From: Rhyacophila brunnea | Lineage: Eukaryota > Arthropoda > Insecta > Trichoptera > Rhyacophilidae | Length of the DNA: 64,000 nucleotides | NCBI GenBank assembly: GCA_022495005.1 | Contig: JAGYXB010000450.1 | Coordinates: 1-64,000, forward strand | Direction: 5' to 3' | Part shown: in pieces, positions 8,486 to 20,329 of the stretch | How the letters are laid out: every line of letters starts with the position of its first letter | Numbering within the stretch: position 1 is the first letter of the stretch | The notes under the pieces: model-generated | Told to the model about the DNA's origin: nothing | Seen by the model: only the letters and a program-made list of their open reading frames with translations | Database searches by the model: none | Made by a program: the position numbers and the translations under genes

Positions 8486-11250
8486 CAGCGCCATTTTAAG
8501 ATACAGAACCTGAACATATCTTTTTGCACAAGCATATTTTTCAAACGAGTGGTCTTTCTATTCAACTGTCAAATTCTTTAACTCGTTTAAATAATTTTTG
8601 AAGATTTGTTTGACAATCAAACCTGTGTGACAAGTGTTATGTTCAAAATGAACATAACTAACTTTCATACCTCTGGCAACCCCGACGATTATCTATGGTC
8701 ACGTCGATTGAGCGTACGCGATTTGACAGATGTCGCTGATAGAATTTCCGGCAACAACGGACGTTGCGAGGTGTGGAACAAGCAACTTGGCTTTTTGATT
8801 CTGACTGTTGGCTAGTATAGTCGTGCTCCGCGTGAGTTTTACCCAACATTTATAATGGACGTCACTTAACGGAGCACGATGCAGCCGCAGTGTTTGAAGC
8901 CTCTGATCGTTCCAGTTTGGTATTTTAAAATTATTATTTGATTCGCTACTCTTCCAATGTTTCTTTTCAAACTTAGCTGCTTGCATTTATTTTAGTATTT
9001 CCAAATTTCAATATCGAGCCGCTTAATAATCTTTTAATGTATTTATAATTTCTTGCTTTTGCTATAATATAGTTTCTGTCAAGTATACATCTCTTTTTTA
9101 TTTATTGTTCCCACTTTATTCCACACTGTTAAATAATTATTATCTTTCACGGTCTCAAGATCGTGTGGCATCCAGGACTTTATTATGCACATCTTTAATC
9201 ATAGATTGCACGTGCCTTCAGCCGTGTAATCTCCTTTGTTTTCTAATTAAATTTGACAGTTGTCAGTTGCGAGGTTGCAAAAGTAATTATTGTTCGGCTT
9301 GAAAAAGATCAGGTAATCCACGGCCCTTGCTTATGCCTCATGCTCTCTTTGCTTTTACTTAATACTTTACACTTTATTCTATTCTATCTAAAAACTCCAT
9401 TTATTTTGTAATTGTGACGACAATGATCACAATTACAAAATACTCGTATTAATATATCACAAGGTTTGTTATTTTGAAAAGTAACACGATAGAATACTAG
9501 TAGTATTATTATTTATAACAAAGTACTACCTAATTTGAAAATAATATTATCTCTTCTGCTTATCATACTCGTGACAAAGTACTTATAAGCGCAGTTTGAT
9601 ATTCTGTAAGTAGGCTGAAGAGTATAAATGAGTTATTAATTATTGTCGTTTTAAAAGTGACTGTAAATGTAATAAGCGTCTTACTGTATTATGATATTAT
9701 ACACAGAAGAAGTTTACTTACTTTGATTGTTACTTCCAATTATTAGTAAGAAAGAACCACCAAATCACATAAACTCCAAGGTAGTCAAGATATATTAAAA
9801 TAATCAGAGTTTATCGAAAATAATAAAAATGCTCTGACAAGTCAGTGTAAGCTATAATAGAACAATGATAGGTCACCCATGGACAGCAGCAGAAAAAGCA
9901 GGGGAGGTAGGACCATTCGTTGTATGCAAGTTTCTAAATGCTTTGGCTTGTACTTGAGTCGGCTTTGCTATGGTTATAGCTTTAAAAAAAAGATCGCTAT
10001 CCAAAGTGAAATGGGTGGAGCAGGGCCGGTACAACTAGTATTAGATAATGGTCTAGCAGCCGTATTCATACAGCTTTGAACCGCGCTCAACGCAGTCAGT
10101 GGTTTATCGGCCGAATAAGAAACCTATAAAAATGAGATGCGCACAGGAATGCGCACGGAAATGAAATATGGCGGCGTCCACCTCCTGTCAGTTTGACACA
10201 TGAAAGTAGCATACTTTTAAATATACATACGTAAAGAGTCGGCAAAAATGAATTCATTACAAGTTTTTGTTGGTTAGAATTGTCATTATATTATTATAAT
10301 ACATGTAATACGTATAATCATAATTGAGAACCCATCAATTTTATAGATTCGGTAGAGCATTAATTGCGAACTTTAAACAGTAATTGTGCCGTTTAAAAAA
10401 CGCATCATGAATTTTAATCCATAGTCTAGATACAATGTTCCCGTGGTTCGATTACTCACTAAAGACGTCATAAAAATGTAGTATTTCCCATGGATAAGAT
10501 GGATTTACGTAACATTACTACGTAACGTACTACATAATAATATATGAGCCTACTAGGTAGTTACTGCTTTATTTAAGATATTATATATGCAATTGGAAGC
10601 AGTCTGCATTGTTTCAAAATATCACCTAAACTGTAATAAACAAGATTAAAATCTCAAACACACTGGTAAGACTGTCATAGGCTGATTGGTATATGATAAT
10701 AATTGATCCTTTTTCATTTCTGTATGGTACATAAGGAAGGATTCTCGCAGTCAATAAATGTCATCTCATAACATAAATGAAGTTAGCTGCGAGACAAAAG
10801 TGTGGCCACTCGATTCCTAAATAAATATTTATATTGTTAGAAGTATAAAATAAATATGATGTAATAACTAATAAATTATTTCAAGTACATGATAATTATT
10901 CATTTATAATTATTAAATCTATATGGTACCGTTTGCACATTTTACACCAATTCACAATTTCAATATTTTAAATTAATTACCGGGATATCAAAATTAAAAA
11001 AATGGTAACATTAGTCTCGGCATGACGCGTATTACGTCAGAGATGTGACGTCACTATTCAACAGAGTCTGTTTAGGTTTATGCATGAAAATTTGCATTAA
11101 ATAGCTTGAATGTAGTTTGCTGTTCTATGCATAAGCCAGTAAAGGTCATTCAGGTAAGACACCAATAATATTTTTTTGGCAAATAAATGATTGTTTATAA
11201 AAATAAGAAAAATAAGAGAAACGTATTATCGTATAAACTAGTTAGAATAG
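8486..11250. other. Unique AT-rich DNA, no supported gene
   Basis: An open frame at 8606-8815 (69 codons, includes DDYLWSRRLSVRDLTD) lies in a GC-richer patch, overlaps open minus frames, and matches no family I recognise. A 10 bp perfect inverted repeat TCGTGCTCCG / CGGAGCACGA spans 8821-8879. A small palindrome TGTAATTGTGA / TCACAATTACA lies at 9409-9438. A GC-richer patch sits around 10075-10200. None of this supports a gene call. Confidence 0.4.
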
Positions 11251-11265
11251 CCCTGCAGGTATATT

Positions 11266-11461
11266 TTTTTTTTTTTTTTAGAATTATTAATAACCATGTC
11301 CTTGCTTTTTCGTACAAGGTGGTTTGTTAGTAATTTTGAACAATCACAAACACCCAGGCTTTGAGAAAAACACATAAACGTTTTTTGTCATGACCGGGAA
11401 TCGAACCCAGGAACTCTCGGGTGGAAGGCGAGCGCCTTACCCACTGCACCACGAGAGCCGC
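11266..11461 (-). mobile_element. SINE-C, complete copy with Gly-type tRNA head
   Basis: On the minus strand the element begins with a tRNA-like head: A-box region GTGGTGCAGTGG, anticodon-loop region GCCTTCCAC (TCC, Gly-like), and B box GGGTTCGATTCCC. A ~100 bp body (CACAAACACCCAGG on the plus strand) and a poly-A tail (plus-strand poly-T at 11264-11279) follow. A perfect 15 bp target duplication, CCCTGCAGGTATATT, lies at 11251-11265 and 11462-11476. A second copy is at 44613-44802. The complete duplication argues for a relatively recent insertion. Confidence 0.85.
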
Positions 11462-11518
11462 CCCTGCAGGTATATTATGATTCTTAAAGTCAACTCGTTT
11501 ACATATTAATAAGACCTA

Positions 11519-11690
11519 TAACACCCACAATGGCCGAGCGGGTTATTATGTCGTAGGTGGAATCCCGGGTCCGGAAAAATTTGCATGCTGTTTTTTAATG
11601 TGTGGTTACACCCACAAGTTAGACCTAATACGTTGAACAAATGGTTAATATAAACATTTATTGTAAAAATTAAAGAAAACAATGTTAATA
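11519..11690 (+). repeat. SINE-B copy, diverged
   Basis: The head has AATGGCCGAGCGG, the A box typical of Leu/Ser tRNAs, then a shortened middle. Downstream, TAGACCTAATACGTTGAACA matches the SINE-B body seen at 17930, 29921 and 39088 (GACCTAATATGTTGAGCAAG). The 3' end is diverged. Confidence 0.5.
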
Positions 11691-12374
11691 TAATATCCTT
11701 TACACAAGGGGTGTCAATAAGGTCGATCGCGAAATGATTTAATTTATTTATTCATAATTTTGAAGTACAATGGGATTTTATTTATTATACAAATTTTTAT
11801 TTATCTCATTATGTCAACATACATACCGATAAAAGGAAAAACATTATGAGTTATGATTGATTATTGTTATTAACCAGTTTTTAAAACTCCAATAGGACTG
11901 CTCAAAAATTGTACCCTTACACTTTATAATGTAGTACAAGTAATTCAAACTTTGCTAGCATACAGAAGTTAAAAATAAAATTAATCTATTCAAAATAAAT
12001 TAACTAAAGCTATTATGTAAATAAAAAAATTCTATGTACACCGCTATATTTAATCTTATTATTGAAATGGTTGATTTTTGTTTTAAAAATATATCTATTA
12101 TCTACTATACTTTTATATATTATTATATATATATTACAATTTATGATTGCTTTAAAAGTCATTGGACGCTGAAGACGCACCTGGCGCGTAACGATCAGGC
12201 GGCCGATCGATGTAATTAGCATGCATTTTAAATGTGATAATTAAAAAATTATTATCTACTCAGCAGTCAGTGTGCAATAACAAAGAGACAATATTGTAAA
12301 ATAAAACATTGTTTAATCCTAAAAAAATTAGGTTTTGTATTTTTTTTTTAATATATATTAATTTTAATTAATTT
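11691..12374. other. AT-rich interval with nothing recognised
   Basis: Overlapping short frames on both strands around 12013-12222 are chance frames in AT-rich DNA. No repeat similarity was seen. Confidence 0.35.
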
Positions 12375-12560
12375 ACCATTCAATGAATAATTCACAAAAT
12401 TTAAGAATGCAACATTCTAATTACTGAGCATACATAATTTTGAAAACAATTCTAAGAAAATAATATATTATAACCAATAAAAAAAATCTTTTGAGGTATT
12501 AACAGCATGCAGGTTCGATCCTTCTGGGTGTCTTACTTTTTTCAAAAAAGATTTTTTCTA
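12375..12560. repeat. SINE-A fragments, head-to-head
   Basis: 12375-12500 is a minus-strand SINE-A tail and body (TTCAATGAATAATTCACAAA, then ATTATAACCAATA). It meets a plus-strand piece at 12505-12560 containing GCAGGTTCGATCCTTCTGGG (B box) and TTTTTTCTATTGG. The result is a local inverted repeat of the body segment. Confidence 0.55.
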
Positions 12561-14034
12561 TTGGATTGGGTTTTCTGTATTTTCATCAATAAATGTGGTT
12601 TGTTAGGATTTTTCTTCTCCAAAGTAGATTTTATGTAAAAATCAGTTTACACTCCTACTCTACACTGTAAAAAAGTTATATATGATTTTTGCAACTAATT
12701 TACTTAAGCCGCCAAACACTGGTTATGGCTCGTTTAATGAGGCTCCCAGAATGTTTTTTTATGATTTTGCTATAAGAATTTTACCTTAATCCATCAAGAT
12801 AGTAGGTAATTTGGCAATTTGAACAACGAAAAATATATGTATTAATACAATATACACGACGTTTTTTTGTATTGTATGAAATAACACAAATTTCTAAGAT
12901 CCCATTTTCAGTTTTTTTCGCATTTTATCTTCATCTCAAATCTACAAATGCGAGATTGCAAATAAAACAGCGACATCACCGCGTATATTTTATTCATTGC
13001 CGGTGCAAAAAAGGGAAAAGAAAAAAAAAACATATTGTGACACTTTCGAAATTCAAAACGCTGCTGGTATTCTTATTTAGCACCTTTACTTAGCGGCGCT
13101 GCTGTCGCCGCGGCGCCGGAAATGCGTCATTGGGATAAATCGCCGTGTGACGAGTTAAAGTGAGATTGTAAAAAAAACGTAATCTTTGTCATGTACAGGA
13201 GAGCATATGCGTGCTAAAAAAAAACGAAATTTATTCTTCATTTTGTGGAAAGGGAGAGTGGTGTAGCCTTGTCAGTTAATTTTACCATATTTTAAGAGAT
13301 ACACTTCTTAAGCTGAGATAACAAAAAAATACTTAAAAAAAAACATTGTAAGATCAAAATTTATTACGAAATATCATAATATATTAAACCAGCATGAGTG
13401 GAGATATTATATCGTAGGAGTACTTCCAAAAGTTTGTAAGTCGCAAAAAAAAGTTATGTGACCATTTTGAAGTTTGATATTTTCTGTAAAACCAGCCCAA
13501 CCTAACTGAAATATTTTTTTTTATAAATTATATACTTATTGAAGTATATTCTACAAGAAATGAAAATATAATTATATTAAAATGGAATTCTACCAAGTAA
13601 ATGCTAACTCAATAATTGAAGTATATTCTATTATTTAATTCTGTTAAATAGTAATGATTGTTTAAAAAAAATATACACAAACGGTTATTTATTAAGAAAT
13701 GGTCATATATATCAATCTTTGGCGGATGAAATTTTACACACTTATTGGAATCAAAGAAAAAAAAGTCTCATCAATGTGATCATGTTGTCAGTGTATTTAA
13801 CGCAGAAAAGTTAAATCAATCATTTGTTATAATGCTAAAATTTATTCAAGATAATGCATTAGGTAATTTTAGAGATAGGAAAATACACTGAAAATATACT
13901 AAATATAATAAATAAAAAAAAATACTTTGTAAGTATATTTAAAAAATTTAACCATATTTTGATACCAAGTTTCATATAAGAATACCTTAATTAAATATAC
14001 ATAAATTGAAAATATCTCACGTATATACACACTA
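12561..14034. other. Unique AT-rich DNA
   Basis: A short GC-rich patch at about 13090-13150 (GCTGCTGTCGCCGCGGCGCC) interrupts otherwise AT-rich sequence. No supported gene or repeat. Confidence 0.35.
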
Positions 14035-14425
14035 AAAAAAATATTTTTTAGAAAAAAATACGACACCCGACGGGACTTGAACCTGTATTTGCTGGATTCG
14101 TGCTAGTACACTTTTCTAATTAAGCTACGGAAATTTTATTGTATCACGACAATTTTAACTAGGGCTTGTTGCATGTTACTTATCGAATTGCATTATAATG
14201 TTGGCTATCGGTTTTAGTGTATTAAAATAAATTAGGTATCAATTAATTTCTTAATTACTAACCGACGTCGCGGATCACTTCAATATTTAGTTTTTATAAC
14301 ATACTTATACTAATTGTTAATAATTTTAATAAACAATTTCTTTTATTCAACGAATAAGACACAAGATTTTAGAATGTACCATTCTATATACTGAATATAC
14401 ATAATTTGAAAACATCTCTTGCATA
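14035..14425 (-). repeat. SINE-A copy plus adjoining SINE-A tail
   Basis: 14050-14320 (minus) holds a SINE-A leader (CGCGACGTCGGTTAGTAATT near 14270) and tRNA-like head (B-box region CAGGTTCAAGTCCCGTCGGG near 14070). Directly upstream on the same strand, 14341-14425 is a SINE-A tail (TTCAACGAATAAGACACAAG complement). This tail-leader-head order matches 1784-2120 and suggests either tandem insertion or a terminally repeated unit. Confidence 0.55.
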
Positions 14426-16684
14426 TAAATACATATGAAAGAATATTAAGGTATTCATGATTGACAACTGACCAATAATATTGTAGCATAATATAATAGA
14501 TACCTGAGAAATATCATGAATTTGATATTTCGTGTTTAATCATTTGGCGTTTAAAATGTTATCAGACTGATTCTCCCATCCCGTAGCACATTTTGAACCT
14601 TTAAACGAATATTGTCAGTCAACAACGACTGCCAAAATCACCAGAACAACAATGAGGTCCACTCACGTTGAACTGCACGTTTGAAAACGTCTGCAAACTG
14701 ACGTTTTTATCATCTTCTACATGCCTACACTTTTCGACTGTCATGTCAAAATCACGTTTTTTTGGTTTTTAGCAGTTGGCACTATGTATTTTCTATCAGA
14801 ATGTTGTCTATTATATATTATGGTCTGCAGGTTGGATTCTATTCAAAATATTATCTATGGATGTAATATCGCAAGTAATTTTCACGTACGCACACGTAAA
14901 AATTGTTAAAATTAATTGAAATTAGCATGAATAATTAATAATAATTCAAGTTACTAATACATTATAGTTGGCATCTTGGCTCTTCATCAGTGTCATTTTT
15001 CAGTGAATTTACAGAGATAGTGACCGTTCAAAATATTCTGCAAAATAACGAAACCATAGACTAAATTTGTCACTGCGACAGCGTGACAGTAGGCGATATG
15101 CACCTCAATTTGATTAGCGCTTAACTCTTAAGATATATTGATGTAATAAAAAGAATAAAAATAATAAATGGTGACATGTAATGATGATTCATGCCTTTCA
15201 GATCCAATGACTGCAATCATATAAAATAGGATAAGTATATACTCAGAATATCAGTCCTATGCGACATTTCTTTTACCACGGGAAAAAACTCGACTACAAA
15301 TCGCAGTCCTCAGTTCCCAATAAATACGTCAAAATATTCATCACAATCACCACCGCTTTGCGCTACAAAAATTTTTCCAGGGTTTTTGCAAGGCGGTTTC
15401 ATAGGCCCTGGCCGAATTCAAATTAGCAATAGCCGATGCGGGTAAAATAATAGTTTTCAATAAGGCATATTCCCTCAGCTGGCACTATTTTCATTTGACT
15501 AGCATCAAATAGAGTAGTTTGCGTGCCAAAGTACTTAAAAAACCTCGATAGTAAATGCGAGGTATCCATAAAGGCATCTAGAAAAAAAAAACTCTTAAGA
15601 TAATAAAATATGCCTATTCATCATTCCTTTTTTTAAAGTGCATAATTATTTTACTATGCCACTATTGATAAAAACTAAAACTTGGGGTATCTTGTCTCTG
15701 AATTGTTTATACAAAAAACACTCAATCCTTTATATAGCTTGTACGTAAAATGGGAAGAGAAGATATTACCCGCCTCATTTGTTGTGATATATTGGAAGAT
15801 AATATGATCCATGTATTTTTACAACATCATACTATGATCCATAAAATTGTATAAGTAACGGTTTTCTTCATTAGACTTCCAACGACTCCATATGAACGAT
15901 AATAGTTGGTAATTTATGTGATTTAAAGACAGTTGATTTTTGACTCAGTATAAAATTATTTCATTACTTTCTAAAGTAGTATGAAATATTATAAAAAGAG
16001 TGCTCTATTACTAAAACGATTTTTTGTTAAATTATGTTAATAATGATACAAGCTTTTATAACTATGTAGGTAAAGCATTCTCCAAGTTTTGGAACAAATG
16101 GCTTTAGTAAAATAATAAAAAGTTTATTAAACAGACTGTCAGCTTTATTTCATCAGACAATCAATTAAAAAACACTTCTTTTAGTATTCATATACTTCAG
16201 ACAAAAAAAGAGCGGCCCAGAAACTAGAAACCAATTTGGCTTAAGGCGAATTCTTTGCCTCAATTTACGATCAAATGTGACTTCAACGCCATCTAAAGGC
16301 ATATACAGGCATCTACCATGAATTTCTAAAAATGTGTTACTAAAAACTTTCGTCGATCGCAACCAGATGGCAATAAAATATAAAATAAAATATTGTGTGT
16401 CGCCACATATTAAAAATCATAAGCTTGATAAAAATGCATTTAAATTTATTATATATTTACTTACCTATGTTCACTGAATTGTTTACCCTATATTTTACGG
16501 AGACTAATAATAACTTCTATTTTCTACATACTAAATTATCAACCTCCACTTTTTGACAGGACGGCATACAGTTATATAGGCACGTAGATAATAATTTTAA
16601 GGCCGTAGACAGGAATGAACGTTTGATGGCCCAAATATAGTACAATAGTATGTATGTAATTAAAGTTAGGGTACAAGTCGGTTA
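14426..16684. other. Unique AT-rich DNA, no supported gene
   Basis: A 65-codon minus frame (16165-16362) followed by AATAAA-like sequence near 16150 has no recognisable similarity. No inverted ends or SINE/LINE signatures were seen. Confidence 0.35.
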
Positions 16685-16833
16685 TCCTGGATACAGCGGC
16701 AAACACATTTTGAAAATAGCCTATATACTGGTTTATTTGTTAGGATTACCTTATCTAACTTAAACTAACCCAAACTAACAAATAATCCAGTATATCGGCT
16801 ATTTTCAAAATGTGTTTGCCGCTGTATCCAGGA
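16685..16833. mobile_element. 149 bp palindromic MITE, TA-flanked
   Basis: Arms of about 60 bp start TCCTGGATACAGCGGCAAAC and are nearly identical (about two mismatches), around a short loop. TA lies directly outside both ends (16683-16684, 16834-16835), as for Tc1/mariner-type insertions. The inner arm (CCAGTATATCGGCTATTTTC) is shared with repeat family E at 18257, 33829 and 56896. Confidence 0.7.
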
Positions 16834-17929
16834 TAAACATATAGAACAAAAGTTGTGAAAGAAAGAAGTGGAAGTTTGTCGAGGCTGTTTTGATCGGGTT
16901 AATTTGTCTTTGATTAATATTGTGACTAGAAATTTTAACAATTCTTATTATTTTTAACATTGTATATTGTTCATAATTTTCGCAACTACCACGTGAATAG
17001 ACGAATTTTATTTACTTATAACATTTTAAACACTTAACATAAATAGGGAGAAATTTCAAAGTCACTAGACAAAGATTAAATTTGATGTGTGTCATAAGTA
17101 TGCTTTCTTTATATTATTATGAAACTATATTTATTTTAAAATCGCTTTATAAAAGGTAGGTACGTCAAAACAGTAATAAATATCTGAAATAATTTCACAA
17201 CACTATTTCAAAAAGTGGAGGTTGATATATGATCGTCCATTGTGACATATGCTCCAATATCGCAAACCGAAAATGTTATTATGGACAGAGCAAAATTAAC
17301 AGAGTGCTTGTCTTCATACCTGGCGACATGCTGGCGACCCTTTATTTTCAATGTATGTGTGTGTGTGTATTTTTTAATCTATGCGAGTATTGTTTCAAAA
17401 ATGGTACGATTTATTTCCGCTTTAGCAGCACATGTCGATAAAAGTCTTGTCATATATTAATTTTATTTACTATCGATTAGTTAATATACAAAAATACAAG
17501 ATTAAATTTAAATAACTACCCTAAAAATTAATAAATAATATTTTTAATAGAAACGCTAACCGTTTTTTCTCAGTTATTACGTATAAACCGAGTTTTTTCG
17601 ATTTTAATTACATGCTTTCTAACCTCAAAATCGATGTTTTTTAAATTTGAAAAAAAAGATATAAGGATATAATAAATTCCAATTTCCGTTTAGCGTTTTC
17701 CTAGGTAATATATTTACGTATATTTTTATCGTAATTTTGATAATTAAACTTATGTCATTCATTCTTGCCACCCGATACAAATGTACCGAATTTGACACGT
17801 ATTTTTGGAATATGGAACTCCATGATGACCTTAAATTTTTTATTTTATTTTTCTCATTACTTTTGAATATATATTTACCGATTAATAAACTTTTCTAGCT
17901 ATTTTTCGATAACAACTTTACATAGAGAC
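16834..17929. other. Unique AT-rich DNA
   Basis: Short overlapping frames at 17229-17460 include a TG dinucleotide run. No family similarity was recognised. Confidence 0.35.
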
Positions 17930-18160
17930 ATCACCTTAAGCGTGGGTCTATAGCGTCGTGGATCCCAGGTTCGAATCCTGGGTCTGACCAGTACAAATAT
18001 TGTTTTTCAATTTGTGTATGAGTCAGAGTATGGACCTAATATGTTGAGCAAGTGGTTGACATCCATTTATCGTAAAAACAAAAATCTGTTAATACAAACC
18101 TGTACCATGTGGAAGCCCATATGATCCTGCTACGATCGGACATGGTCAAAAGAAAGAAAG
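17930..18160 (+). mobile_element. SINE-B copy
   Basis: Contains the pol III B box CAGGTTCGAATCCTGGGTCT near 17968 and the family body (TATGAGTCAGAGTATGGACC, GAGCAAGTGGTTGACATCCA, CATATGATCCTGCTACGATC). Related copies: 29921-30124 (minus) and 39088-39338 (plus). The A-box half of the head is partly lost. Confidence 0.65.
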
Positions 18161-18256
18161 AAGTGTTTTTACAGTTACCTACATGTAAATTGTACGTAAA
18201 ACATTACACCGTGCCACAGTTTGCCGTGAGCTTTTTATACGGTCTCCAATTTTATC

Positions 18257-18585
18257 GGATTCAATATGAATATAAATTCAATTTTCATAGCTGATTTTGG
18301 CAAAATTCATGAATCCAAGAATGAAAAACTAACCTAACCTAACCCAACAGATAATCCAGTATATTGGCTATTTTCAAAATTTGTTTGCTGCTGGCTTCCT
18401 GTCAAGTGTAAACCGACAAGAACCGTGTTTTATTTAGACATTAATAATTCTATGTCAGTACTATACGACTCAAAGAGGTTGGACTGTCTTTAATATACGG
18501 CCATATATATTTCCGAGACAACATTTTACGGAGAAGTGTGATACTGCGAACTGCATACATAAAAGTTTTCGGACATGGTTTTTTT
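18257..18585. repeat. Repeat family E, copy 1
   Basis: About 320 bp shared with 33829-34115, and partly with 56896-57042. Landmarks are ATTCAATATGAATATAAATT, CCTAACCTAACC, CAGTATATTGGCTATTTTCA, AGTGTAAACCGACAAGAACC and AACTGCATACATAAAAGTTT. The CCTAACC runs resemble the insect telomeric unit but are only 2-3 units long. Part of the sequence is shared with the 16685 MITE, so this is probably a larger relative. Confidence 0.6.
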
Positions 18586-18676
18586 ACACTCTTACAATTT
18601 TGATTTACAATATTAAATTTTTTATCTGTTTATTACATTATTACCTAATTTATTTATAAGAAAATGATTTATTATA

Positions 18677-19627
18677 AGTCATGATGGCCAACCTACAGCA
18701 TATGTGCCACTAGTGACACACAATATAATTTTGCATGGCACGCAAATGTTATAATATTGAAGAGAAAAAAAAGATATAATAATTTAAACAATAGGTTTTT
18801 TTACAAGAAAAGTTTTACAAACAGATATATAAGTACGTATATAATATTAAAAAAATAACTAAGACATAGCCATGCTTATTTTATTTGGTTTTTAATAATA
18901 TTTACCGATCGATGCGCAAACGGAAACGATGAAATTCATGCATATAATATGACAGATCGCATTGTATAAAAATGGCAGGCAGATACTCTTCAAGATAAGC
19001 ATTACGTTTAATTTAAATTGCATAGGTTGGTCCTTAAGTTTTATGAGTCACATAATATCGTCACTGTTCTGGCAGAAGACACTAATTCGAAAAAATGACA
19101 TATTGAGGTAGTACCAAAATGTTTAGCTTTACCGTCTGGAAACCTTATTAATAAATAAACAGTCTTTATTTTAAAGTCATCCTTTTTACGATTACTTAAT
19201 AAACTACATGATAGACCATTATTTCAAACTTTTTAACAACTTCAAAGTCAAATTACTCAAAACTAATATTCTCCAGTTAGTGTGTTCTGCCAGAACAGAG
19301 ACGATATTATCTCACTGACCTGAATAAGCGGTGGAGGATGCCGTGCTGCGAATCTCTGATTTTGAATGATTTAAAATAATTTTACAATACTTTACACTAC
19401 AGACCACTATTGTGAAAGAATTCCTCATCTGATCAGAATAATTCTTGCGCCAATTTGTGCGTAAAGAACAAAACTAAGTAATACAGTTAATACCCAAGAA
19501 CTCAATTATATTTTTTTAAATTTTTATAACTATTTTTTCCTATGAAAAACTACTCGGCACGAGAGACAATCAAAAAATTATATTTGGTAAAATTTGGCAC
19601 GCGTACGTAAAAAGGTTCGCCAACCTT
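18677..19627. mobile_element. Putative hAT relic with imperfect ends
   Basis: The left end (CATGATGGCCAACC at about 18680) and the complement of the right end (CAAGGTTGGCGAACC, ending 19627) form imperfect inverted repeats. GGCACGC-type subterminal motifs lie inside both. An 11 bp direct repeat GATTTATTATA (18666-18676, 19628-19638) flanks it. The end style is hAT-like, but no transposase is visible. A MITE (19052-19310) sits inside. Confidence 0.45.
19052..19310. mobile_element. 259 bp MITE
   Basis: Inverted ends ATAATATCGTCACTGTTCTG (left) and ATAATATCGTCTCTGTTCTG (complement of right) continue for about 35 bp. GTCAC and CTCAC flank the two sides, a possible 5 bp duplication with one change. 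No coding capacity. Confidence 0.6.
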
Positions 19628-19669
19628 GATTTATTATATTCCAAAAATAACTGGCTTACAGCTGATATC

Positions 19670-20060
19670 TTGCACCCACTAAAATTTGTCTGGCAATAAA
19701 AAGGTTATAATTGCGACGCATTTGGTATATCCGTTATTTTAACTTTGTTGATTTAGATATCCCCATAAAGATGGCGCCCGGTTAGGTTACACTACTTGTA
19801 CTATCGTAACTTACTGCGTTACTGCTAAAAGTTGGTAAGTCGATAATTTAAGAATTTAGAGTTAATAAAGTATCTATATATAAATATGTATGCTAGAAAA
19901 CAATGCAAGGTCATCCGATATTTAGAATATTCACATAAAGTACAGGGAAATGATCATTATGCCTGATTTGAGTTAGAGGGAATGTCAAATTTTAAATTGC
20001 AATAACTCCATTATATGATTTAGAGACTTACGACCTTATGGCAGTAACACCACGACAAAT
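19670..20060. repeat. Duplicated segment, uninterrupted copy
   Basis: Sequence from about 19830 to 20060 (TATGTATGCTAGAAAACAAT, AGGTCATCCGATAT, TTAGAGGGAATGTCAAATTT, TTATGGCAGTAAC) is repeated at 20330-20523 plus 21084-21215. This copy preserves GAATATTC, the site where the second copy received a hAT insertion. Confidence 0.65.
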
Positions 20061-20329
20061 GGTTTATTATATTCAGTGATTAATAATATAATTTAAAATT
20101 ATAAATTCCATGTGAAACTTAAGCTGGAGAGTGCCATGACATGAGTAATTTGTCAAATTTTATAAGTAAGTGCCCTTAAGCCACAAAAAAGTTAACTTGT
20201 GACTTCCTGTCAACGTTCTATATATTTTCTGTCTGTTTATGTATATTTTTAAAAGAATAAATTTAAATTTTAGTTTTAAAATGTTGAAATTTTCATTTGT
20301 TCATCATATTAATTAAGTATTAGTTTTCC

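Noticed and set aside
11390..11461. tRNA-Gly(TCC) gene
   Set aside because: It is the head of a complete SINE with a 15 bp target duplication and poly-A tail, and a second copy exists at 44613.
18334..18352. Telomeric repeat array
   Set aside because: Only two to three CCTAA-like units, repeated because they belong to family E copies, not an array.
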